This document shows, piece after piece, positions 1-5,991 of a stretch of 6,695 bases of DNA. This stretch comes from a bacterium (GTDB lineage: Bacteria > JAHJDO01), in contig DAOVKY010000039.1 of assembly GCA_030631525.1 (NCBI GenBank), forward strand, positions 1 to 6,695, given 5' to 3'. The notes under the pieces were generated by a model that was not told where the DNA came from, did not search any database, and saw only the letters and a program-made list of their open reading frames with translations. The position numbers were made by a program, and so were the translations under genes. The first letter of the stretch is position 1. Every line of letters starts with the position of its first letter.

Positions 1-603
1 AATCCTATTCATACTACTTTAGCAACTTTTGGCTGTCTATTAGGATATGATTATATCTTTCAAGAGATGAATGACCCCTTATTGAAAGAGCTGGTGTATA
101 GACAGGCTTATGAAGAAGGCCTGCCAGTAGTGGATAGTCCGGGAGTAATTAATCCAGAGGAATTCCTAAGACAGGTGTTAGAGGAGAGATTGGTTAATCC
201 TAATATCCCTGATACTCCTCAGAGAATAGCTACAGATACCTCCCAAAAAGTGGGGGTCAGGTATGGAGGCACGATAAAAGCATATGGACAGAATGCCAAA
301 AATTTGAGATATATTCCATTTGCCATTGCAGGTTGGTGCCGATATTTACTGGGAATTGATGATAGAGGAAAACCATTTGAATTAAGCCCCGATCCTTTGC
401 TTAAAGAACTTAAAAAACATATAATCAGAATCGAACTTGGCAAACCTGAGAGTTTAGAAAATAAGCTAAAACCTGTTCTCTCTAATAAAGAGATATTTGG
501 TCTGAATCTTTACTCTGTTGGTCTGGGCAAAAAGATAGAAAAGTACTTCCGTGAAATGATAGCTGGTCCAGGAGCAGTGAGAAAAACTTTACAGGAGATT
601 TAA
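1..603 (+). CDS. Mannitol dehydrogenase / hexuronate reductase family oxidoreductase, C-terminal part (5' truncated by window)
   Basis: The reading frame is open from base 1 to the TAA at 601-603 and encodes 200 residues. It has no start, because the NAD-binding N-terminal half lies outside the window; the ATG at 67 is internal. The visible part resembles the all-helical C-terminal domain of long-chain polyol dehydrogenases (mannitol 2-dehydrogenase, fructuronate reductase UxuB, tagaturonate reductase UxaB). The first residues, NPIH, align with the family N-x-x-H active site (Asn300/His303 in Pseudomonas fluorescens mannitol dehydrogenase); the catalytic Lys would lie a few residues upstream, unseen. 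Further family-like stretches are LATFGCLLGY, NPNIPDTPQRIATDTSQK (about residues 66-83) and IPFAIAGWCRYL. Such enzymes reduce a keto-sugar or keto-uronate with NAD(P)H in the cytoplasm. With KDG kinase and KDPG aldolase downstream, a hexuronate reductase role is favoured over mannitol oxidation, but the exact substrate cannot be read from the sequence. Confidence 0.85.
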   Translation, partial: NPIHTTLATFGCLLGYDYIFQEMNDPLLKELVYRQAYEEGLPVVDSPGVINPEEFLRQVLEERLVNPNIPDTPQRIATDTSQKVGVRYGGTIKAYGQNAKNLRYIPFAIAGWCRYLLGIDDRGKPFELSPDPLLKELKKHIIRIELGKPESLENKLKPVLSNKEIFGLNLYSVGLGKKIEKYFREMIAGPGAVRKTLQEI

Positions 604-1824
604 ATGCTAAATGTTGTTCTGATTGGTGTTTCTGGTTTTGGCAATATTTACTATGAGGATATTTTGCGACAAGTGGGAAAAGGTAACGTAAGAATTGTTG
701 CAGCAACGATAATAAATCAGGAGGAAGAAAAGGAGAAATGCAAAAAACTTTTATCGCTTGGTTGCAGGATATTCACTGATTACAGGGAAATGCTTTCGCA
801 GATCAATGGGGTAGATTTATGTATGATACCTACCGGGATACATCTTCATACACCAATGTCAATAGATGCCATGCGGTCAGGTTGCAATGTTTTAGTTGAG
901 AAGCCTGTTGCTGCCACTATTCAGGAGGTAGAAGCACTGAAAAGATGTGAAAAGGAAACATCAAAATTTGTCGCAGTTGGATATCAATTGTTTTATTCTG
1001 AAGGAATACAAAAATTAAAGGAAATCCTTTGTCAGGGAGAGCTGGGAAAAGTTAGATGTCTGAAATCCTGGGGAATTGGGCCGAGAAATAATATTTATTA
1101 TCAACGAAATAATTGGGCCGGAAAGTTAAAATGTGATACTCATTGGGTATTAGATTCACCATATAACAATGCGCTAGCTCACTATCTTAATAATCTCTGT
1201 TTTCTTGCCGGCAGTAATAGAAAAAGATCAGCAGAAATTAGTTCGGTGGAAGCGGAACTTTATAGAGGACATAATATTGAAAGCGCTGATACAGCATGCA
1301 TAAGAATTGAAACGAAAAATGGGCCAATAATTTTGTTTTATGTTACGCACTGCAACGAAGATCCTGTTGGTCCAGTACTGGAAATTCATGCAGAAAAGGG
1401 AATGGCTAAGTGGAGCTATGACAGTATTTATGACAGTACTACAGTCATTGAATTCAATAATGGGAAGAAAGAAAGTATTAAAAATGAAGACAGCACAGCA
1501 TTGAGAGACAAAATGTATCACCAAATATTCAAAAAGATACGCGGGGAAAATGCCCTTATATGTGATCTTATTATTGCCGGAACTCATACTATCTGTGTTA
1601 ACGGCGCCCATGAATCTTCTTCAATCCATACTATTGATCGCAAATATGTGAAGATAGAAAAAACTGGAGATAGCATAACGACACTAATTAAGGGGATAGA
1701 TCAAATAATTCTTAATGCTTTTGAGAAAGAAAAACTATTTTTTGAAATGGATGTGCCCTGGGCAAAAAAAGGGGAAAGAATAGATATGCGTAACTATCAC
1801 TTTTTTAAAGGATGCTATAAGTAA
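604..1824 (+). CDS. Gfo/Idh/MocA family NAD(P)-dependent oxidoreductase
   Basis: This 406-residue protein has an N-terminal Rossmann fold with the dinucleotide-binding glycines G8-x-x-G11-x-G13. The family signature VEKP at residues 98-101 follows, where K100 is the usual catalytic or substrate-binding lysine. The C-terminal half is the alpha/beta substrate domain; the segment around residues 180-203 (WVLDSPYNNALAHYLNN) sits where the family carries its catalytic His, so H193 is the likely candidate. No signal peptide is seen, so it should be cytoplasmic. It is somewhat longer than many members, which run about 330-390 residues. The start is well supported: the ATG follows the upstream stop directly (TAAATG), with AGGAG at 593-597 six bases before it, which implies translational coupling. 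Members oxidise or reduce sugars, sugar acids, inositols or amino sugars; the substrate here is unknown. A redox or epimerising role in the same sugar-acid pathway is inferred from position alone. Confidence 0.88.
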   Translation: MLNVVLIGVSGFGNIYYEDILRQVGKGNVRIVAATIINQEEEKEKCKKLLSLGCRIFTDYREMLSQINGVDLCMIPTGIHLHTPMSIDAMRSGCNVLVEKPVAATIQEVEALKRCEKETSKFVAVGYQLFYSEGIQKLKEILCQGELGKVRCLKSWGIGPRNNIYYQRNNWAGKLKCDTHWVLDSPYNNALAHYLNNLCFLAGSNRKRSAEISSVEAELYRGHNIESADTACIRIETKNGPIILFYVTHCNEDPVGPVLEIHAEKGMAKWSYDSIYDSTTVIEFNNGKKESIKNEDSTALRDKMYHQIFKKIRGENALICDLIIAGTHTICVNGAHESSSIHTIDRKYVKIEKTGDSITTLIKGIDQIILNAFEKEKLFFEMDVPWAKKGERIDMRNYHFFKGCYK

Positions 1825-1853
1825 AATTGTGTGTTTACTATTATAGCGTATTT

Positions 1854-1865
1854 AAAGACGTCTTT
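1854..1865. promoter_or_regulatory. Perfect 12-bp palindrome in the 80-bp gap before the M20 gene, possible operator
   Basis: AAAGACGTCTTT is its own reverse complement and lies in the only substantial gap (1825-1904) of the catabolic block. Allowing one mismatched pair, the symmetry extends to 1851-1868. Outer arms GTGTTT (1831-1836) and AAACAC (1868-1873) are also complementary but are set asymmetrically. The inner palindrome has no loop, which fits a protein-binding operator better than an RNA hairpin, and no T-run follows as in an intrinsic terminator. The surrounding gap is AT-rich (for example TATTTA at 1849-1854), but I could not pair a convincing -35 with a -10. A second promoter or internal control point for the M20-isomerase-kinase-aldolase genes is inference. 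Confidence 0.3.
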
Positions 1866-1898
1866 TAAAACACCCTGATTATTGAAAGATTAGTAAAG

Positions 1899-1903
1899 AA
1901 GGA
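1899..1903 (+). promoter_or_regulatory. Ribosome binding site deciding between two M20 starts
   Basis: AAGGA lies just before two adjacent in-frame ATG codons at 1905 and 1908. Spacing to the first is only one base and to the second four bases, so translation more likely starts at 1908, which removes one Met from the annotated protein. Confidence 0.5.
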
Positions 1904-1904
1904 A

Positions 1905-3200
1905 ATGATGGATATATCTAAAAAAATAGAAAATAAATTTAGCGGTTTTGTTAAAAATCTTCAGAACTTGGTAAGGATTAATACTGTTAACCCTTACTCA
2001 GGAGACGCGCTTGCGCCAGGCGAAAAAGAAGGGCAGGAATATCTTAAAACAGTATTAGATAAAATTGGATTTCATACTATTATGCTTCGTGTTCCAGATA
2101 ACATTGGTAAAAAAATGGGATTAATAACACCAGAAGGAAGAAATTTTAAGAATAGACCTAATCTGGTCGGAATATATGATACAGGAAGAAATGGCAAAAC
2201 CATTATATTAAATGGACATATGGATACAGTGGGAATATCAGGGATGGGGAAAGATGCATTAAAGGGGGAAATTATTAATAATAAATTATATGGAAGAGGA
2301 TCAACAGATTGTAAAGGTAATTTAATTTCATCAGCATTAGCTGTGAGCTCTTTATTAGAAGTGGCTGATAAAGAGTTATGCGGAAAAATAATTTTTCAGA
2401 GTGTTATAGGTGAAGAATGCAGTGATAGTGGCGCAGGTACATTATCACTAATTAATCAAGGATATAAAGGAGATTTAGTAATAAGTATAGATGGTACCTA
2501 TCATAAACTTATAGTAGGGTGTTGTGGTGTTGCAACCTTAGATATTTTTATAAATGGGGAAGGAGGACACGCGGCTGAGTCTGAAAAAATTAATGCGATA
2601 GATAATGCTATACTTATCAAAGAGGTTATGGACAAAATAAAAAAACAAAGATTAAACAAAGATAAAAAATTAAATATTAATATTGGTATATTTAATAGTG
2701 GTATTAGTTCTACAGTAATTCCTGATAAAGCTTATTTAAGTTATAATATTGTTTATAACCAGCGTGATTTCTATAAAAATAGAAAAGCCATAAAATCGAA
2801 TAAAATTTATCTAATGACCCAAACTGAAAAAGAAATTAAAAATATAGTAGATAAAAATTCTCAATTAAAAGAATATCCTCCTGAGTTTAAATGGATAAAG
2901 AACCTGCATCCTTATAAATCTGAAACTGCAAAAAAATATTTAACTATTTTTGATAGGATTTCAACTAGGATTTTAGGTAAGGAGCTTCCTCACAAGATAC
3001 TTGCTGGATGGATTGATCCTTCTTGGTATAACTACTTTTGCAAAATACCAGTTTTGGGATTTGCAGCAGGAACAGAAGGTGTAGCGCACAGCACAAATGA
3101 ATATATTGAATTGGAAAATATAAAAAATCATTCTACTGTCTTAGCAAATTATTTATATGAATTATTAAAAAAGGAGAACGGGGGAAATGTCAAATGTTAA
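1905..3200 (+). CDS. M20 family metallopeptidase / amidohydrolase (ArgE/DapE type)
   Basis: This 431-residue protein has the full set of M20 dinuclear zinc residues. NGHMDTV gives H105 and the catalytic-site D107; GRGSTDCKGNL gives the bridging D135; IGEE gives the general base E170 and metal ligand E171; SIDGT gives ligand D196; VAHSTNEY near the C terminus gives H395. A GGHAAE motif (H222) opens the dimerisation domain, about residues 205-330, where a His completes the partner's active site. All expected ligands are present, so it should be active. M20 enzymes hydrolyse amide bonds: acetylornithine and succinyl-diaminopimelate deacylases, dipeptidases and carbamoylases. No signal peptide is seen, so it is cytoplasmic. 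An arginine or lysine biosynthetic role is not supported by the neighbours; removal of an acyl or aminoacyl group from a sugar-derived substrate is inferred from context. The gene is notably AT-rich (8 G+C in bases 2641-2700). It ends inside the next gene, overlapping it by 14 nt. The start may be 1908 rather than 1905. Confidence 0.9.
   Translation: MMDISKKIENKFSGFVKNLQNLVRINTVNPYSGDALAPGEKEGQEYLKTVLDKIGFHTIMLRVPDNIGKKMGLITPEGRNFKNRPNLVGIYDTGRNGKTIILNGHMDTVGISGMGKDALKGEIINNKLYGRGSTDCKGNLISSALAVSSLLEVADKELCGKIIFQSVIGEECSDSGAGTLSLINQGYKGDLVISIDGTYHKLIVGCCGVATLDIFINGEGGHAAESEKINAIDNAILIKEVMDKIKKQRLNKDKKLNINIGIFNSGISSTVIPDKAYLSYNIVYNQRDFYKNRKAIKSNKIYLMTQTEKEIKNIVDKNSQLKEYPPEFKWIKNLHPYKSETAKKYLTIFDRISTRILGKELPHKILAGWIDPSWYNYFCKIPVLGFAAGTEGVAHSTNEYIELENIKNHSTVLANYLYELLKKENGGNVKC
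3171..3184 (+). promoter_or_regulatory. Purine-rich ribosome binding region of the isomerase gene, inside the M20 coding sequence
   Basis: AAGGAG (3171-3176) and a following G-run (3180-3184) precede the ATG at 3187. The AGGAG core is ten bases upstream, slightly long, while the G-run is very close. The site lies within the last codons of the M20 gene, so the two genes overlap and are probably translationally coupled. Confidence 0.55.
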
Positions 3201-4062
3201 AATAGGGTGCTGTACACTCCCATTTAATGGAAAAAGCCTTGATGAAGCGCTTGATACAATAAAGGAAGCAGAAATTAAGGGTGTGGAAATATGGGGCGGA
3301 CCGAAACATACACCAAAACCTGCATCAGAAGAAGATATTATGAGCATTGCCGGAAAAGTTAAATCAAGAAACCTTGAGATTTTTTGTTATGGAAGTTACC
3401 TGAATGGTTTTGAGGAAGAAGAATTTAATGGTTACAAATTGAATATAACAGATGAACTTAAAACCGCTGAGCTATTAGGTGCTAAGAAAATAAGGCTCTG
3501 GGCAGGTAATAAACCAAGTAGAGATTTTTTAAAGGTAGAGTTTGATAGAGTTGTTAGAAATTTTCAGGAATATGCTGATATTGCCAGAGATATGGATATT
3601 ACAATTGTTATTGAAAGACATGGAAGCACATTGACAGATGATTTTAATGCGCCTGAGATTTTCCTTTCTGCAGTAAATAAAAAAAATTGTCTCCTAAACT
3701 GGCAGATAGTTCCTCATAATTTTTTGCTTGGACTTACTGAGGAAGAAAGTGTTGAAAAATTCGAAGATGATTTAAAACGATATGTTCCAAAAAGTGGTCA
3801 CGCTCATATACATAATATTAAAAAACAAGGCAAAGGTTTTTATGCTTGTTTTCTTGATGAGGGAATAATTGACTATTGTAAATTAGCGGATGTTTTTATG
3901 AACTCTGAATTTTCTGGGAATGTTATGATTGAATCAATAGTGCCTGAAGAAGGTATGACTGAGATAGAAGGGCTCAAGAGAGATGTAAATTATCTTAAAA
4001 TGATTTTTAATAAAAAGAGAGGAGTTAACATAAATGGCAAAAAAAGTAATCAAGTATACTGA
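3187..4062 (+). CDS. Xylose-isomerase-like TIM-barrel sugar (phosphate) isomerase/epimerase
   Basis: This 291-residue protein has the pattern of the AP-endonuclease-2 / sugar phosphate isomerase-epimerase superfamily (IolE, IolI, hydroxypyruvate isomerase, tagatose epimerases). The first strand is VKIGCCTLPF, then KGVEIWGG (residues 31-38), LGAKKIRLWAG (97-107), ITIVIERHG (138-146), HAHIHN (205-210) and NVMIESI (245-251). Likely metal ligands are E143, one of the His residues 205-209, and E249. Where relatives usually have Asp, about 30 residues after the first Glu, this protein has Q173 in NWQIV. Members isomerise or epimerise keto-sugars, inositols or sugar acids in the cytoplasm using a divalent metal. 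The exact substrate is unknown; interconversion of keto-sugar acids ahead of KDG is inferred. The gene starts inside the M20 gene (14-nt overlap). Its last nine codons overlap the kinase gene by 29 nt, which may reflect a frameshift (see findings). Confidence 0.82.
   Translation: MSNVKIGCCTLPFNGKSLDEALDTIKEAEIKGVEIWGGPKHTPKPASEEDIMSIAGKVKSRNLEIFCYGSYLNGFEEEEFNGYKLNITDELKTAELLGAKKIRLWAGNKPSRDFLKVEFDRVVRNFQEYADIARDMDITIVIERHGSTLTDDFNAPEIFLSAVNKKNCLLNWQIVPHNFLLGLTEEESVEKFEDDLKRYVPKSGHAHIHNIKKQGKGFYACFLDEGIIDYCKLADVFMNSEFSGNVMIESIVPEEGMTEIEGLKRDVNYLKMIFNKKRGVNINGKKSNQVY
4020..4024 (+). promoter_or_regulatory. Ribosome binding site of the KDG kinase gene
   Basis: AGGAG sits nine bases before the ATG at 4034 and inside the end of the isomerase gene. 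It supports 4034 as the kinase start, even though this gives a protein with about 20 residues more at the N terminus than most relatives. The next in-frame ATG (4115) lies inside the conserved GEVMLRL segment and cannot be the start. Confidence 0.65.
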
Positions 4063-5182
4063 AATTAAATCTGCGGATAGTTGTAAGTACGATGGATTAT
4101 CATTAGGCGAAGTTATGTTGAGACTTGATCCTTATGATGTGCCTACTGCCCAGGCTCGGGAAATGAGAATCTTTCAGGGTGGCGGAGAAACTAATGTTGC
4201 CTGTGGTTTGTCTCATACTTTTGGCTTGCGCACAGGAGTGTTAACAGCTTTAGTGGACGATCATATTGGCAAGAATATCAGACATCAGTTAAGAGCGGCA
4301 GGGGTGGATACGAGTAAAATTATCTGGTTTAATACTGAGAATGATGGTTCCAGATTCTCTACGGACAAGAAGGGTACATTGATGAATGGGATTAATTTCA
4401 CTTTTATAGGTAAGGGTGTGATTCCTTCTGATACCTGCTACTACCGGGCGCATTCCGCCATTAGAGAGTTGGAAGAAGGTGATTTTGACTGGGATCAGAT
4501 ATTTGGTCAGAAAGGAGTGAGAGTATTCAATACAGGCGGTATCTGTACATTAATTTCTCCTACCTCTTCAGGTTTAGCTATAGAAGCGGTAAAAAAAGCG
4601 AATGAATACGGCACCTTCGTATCTGCCGACCTGAACTATAGGTCAAAAGTAGAGCCGGATAAGAACAAAGCCCGCATGATAAATCAGAAAATGGCGTCTT
4701 TCCTCGGCTTTCTGGTGGGGAATGATTCTGACATGACTGACGCTCTTGGTTACGAGACTAAAATAACAAAGAACGCACCTTTTGAAGAATGGCTGGACGC
4801 TTACAAGAAAACAGTTGCTCAGGTGGCAAAGGATTTTCCCAATTTAAGCCTGATCGGCACTCAATGGCGCGGGGCCACTAACGCTGATCTGATAAGCTGG
4901 GGCGCAGTGTTATATGATGCTTTGGCAGGGAAGTTTTATGTGTCTGCTCTCAGAAAAGATGTTCCAATCAAGGATCGTACCGGCGGAGGAGATTCTTATG
5001 CTTCAGGGGTTTTAGCCGCATTGTTAAAGGGCAAAGATCTCCAGACTGCTGTGGAATGGGGAGCTGCTCATGGTATGCTGGTTCAAGAAACTCCCGGAGA
5101 CATTACTATGGTGGACCAGAAACTGGTGGAAACAGAGGTAAATAGAGCTTTAGCTGGTGGAGGCGTTAAAGCAAGCAGATAG
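4034..5182 (+). CDS. kdgK: PfkB/ribokinase-family sugar kinase, 2-keto-3-deoxygluconate kinase type
   Basis: This 382-residue protein has both PfkB signatures. The N-terminal one is GGGETNVACGL (residues 49-59), and the C-terminal one is DRTGGGDSYASG (314-325), where D320 is the catalytic base and the G317-G319 run forms the anion hole. The opening SLGEVMLRLDP (23-33), the DLNYR motif (199-203) and GGGD instead of the commoner GAGD are typical of KDG kinases. These phosphorylate 2-keto-3-deoxygluconate with ATP to KDPG. The aldolase that uses this product is encoded 29 nt downstream, which strongly supports the assignment. The protein is longer than usual (about 310-345 residues in many KdgK), with roughly 20 extra N-terminal residues and extra length in the second half. 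Base composition is clearly richer in G+C than the M20 gene (33 of 60 in 4861-4920), hinting at a different history. A KDGal kinase or another 2-keto-3-deoxy acid kinase remains possible. Confidence 0.85.
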   Translation: MAKKVIKYTEIKSADSCKYDGLSLGEVMLRLDPYDVPTAQAREMRIFQGGGETNVACGLSHTFGLRTGVLTALVDDHIGKNIRHQLRAAGVDTSKIIWFNTENDGSRFSTDKKGTLMNGINFTFIGKGVIPSDTCYYRAHSAIRELEEGDFDWDQIFGQKGVRVFNTGGICTLISPTSSGLAIEAVKKANEYGTFVSADLNYRSKVEPDKNKARMINQKMASFLGFLVGNDSDMTDALGYETKITKNAPFEEWLDAYKKTVAQVAKDFPNLSLIGTQWRGATNADLISWGAVLYDALAGKFYVSALRKDVPIKDRTGGGDSYASGVLAALLKGKDLQTAVEWGAAHGMLVQETPGDITMVDQKLVETEVNRALAGGGVKASR

Positions 5183-5211
5183 TATTTATTTTAAAATTAC
5201 AGGAGAATGAA

Positions 5212-5976
5212 ATGTTAGATTACAAAAGAAACAGAGAACGTGTGGATAAGGCTATCCGCAAAAGCAGAATAGTGGTTGTAATGAACAAGAATCATGTTAA
5301 GGAACCAGAACATATGATTACTACTATGTGGGAAATTTATAAGGCAGGTTATATAGCTGAATGTACGTTTCGGATTGAGGAACATATACTGAAAGAAGGC
5401 ATGAAGGAACTGACAAAGAAAAGAGTTGAATGTCCTAAGGATAATCCTTTTATACTTGGGGTTGGAAGCGTGATAAATCCAAAAGAATTAGAATCAGCAA
5501 TAGACATGGGATTTGATATGATTGTAGCTCCCGCTAATGTTATGGGAGGTTACGGCGAAGGAAAAGAGTTTGTAAAGCTCACTCAAGAAGCAAATGTATT
5601 CTCAGCACCAGCAATACTAACTCCAACAGAATTACAGTATTTTATTGAAAGAGACGATGGATTGGAACCAGATGCAATTAAAGTTTTTCCTGCCAGTGTT
5701 CACGGCCCAAGTGGTATCAAGGCTTTACTTGCTCCTTATGTTAGAGAAAGACATGCCGGGCGAATTATAATGCCTACAGGTGGAGTAGATTATGAAACTG
5801 GTTCAAAGTATCAAGAAGCAATCATTTCCAGAGGATATACTCCTGCCCTGGGTATGTCCGCTCCTCTTAAATTAGTAGAAAAGGAAGGAAAGCCAGGAGA
5901 TGCCGAAATAATCACAGAGTCTTTGACACAATTCAAGCAAAAATTCAGCCAAGTTGCGTGTGGCGAAAGAAGATAA
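5212..5976 (+). CDS. eda: KDPG / 4-hydroxy-2-oxoglutarate class I aldolase
   Basis: This 254-residue protein carries the KDPG aldolase landmarks in order: ECTFR (residues 50-54, matching the catalytic Glu and phosphate-binding Arg of E. coli Eda E45/R49), LGVGSVINP (82-90), FDMIVAPANV (101-110), APAILTPTE (132-140), IKVFPAS (156-162) and MPTGGV (187-192). K157 is the Schiff-base lysine. The enzyme cleaves 2-keto-3-deoxy-6-phosphogluconate to pyruvate and glyceraldehyde 3-phosphate in the cytoplasm. It is about 40 residues longer than E. coli Eda (213), with a longer N terminus and a C-terminal tail. Several motifs are divergent, for example APAILTPTE where PG-x-x-T is usual, and GMSAPL where relatives have a G-x-G-S phosphate loop. 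AGGAG at 5201-5205 lies six bases before the ATG and fixes the start. It is 29 nt after the kinase gene and surely in the same operon. A related 2-keto-3-deoxy-phospho-acid could be the true substrate. Confidence 0.87.
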   Translation: MLDYKRNRERVDKAIRKSRIVVVMNKNHVKEPEHMITTMWEIYKAGYIAECTFRIEEHILKEGMKELTKKRVECPKDNPFILGVGSVINPKELESAIDMGFDMIVAPANVMGGYGEGKEFVKLTQEANVFSAPAILTPTELQYFIERDDGLEPDAIKVFPASVHGPSGIKALLAPYVRERHAGRIIMPTGGVDYETGSKYQEAIISRGYTPALGMSAPLKLVEKEGKPGDAEIITESLTQFKQKFSQVACGERR

Positions 5977-5991
5977 AGATATAGCAAAATT

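Noticed and set aside
219..443. Open frame of 74 codons on the - strand inside the mannitol dehydrogenase family gene
   Set aside because: It lies wholly antisense to a gene with clear family motifs, and its translation shows no recognisable domain.
482..706. Open frame of 74 codons on the - strand spanning the first gene junction
   Set aside because: It is antisense to two supported genes, has no ribosome binding site that I can see, and its protein is low in recognisable structure.
1228..1611. Open frame of 127 codons on the - strand inside the Gfo/Idh/MocA gene
   Set aside because: It is a shadow of the well-supported + strand gene; its composition is rich in Phe, Ile and Ser as expected for antisense of AT-rich coding DNA.
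1828..1854. Possible promoter with TTGTGT (1828-1833) and TATTTA (1849-1854)
   Set aside because: The spacer is only 15 bases and both hexamers are poor matches; in such AT-rich DNA this arrangement is expected by chance.
3165..3347. Open frame of 60 codons on the - strand over the M20/isomerase overlap
   Set aside because: It is antisense to conserved N-terminal isomerase sequence and has no independent support.
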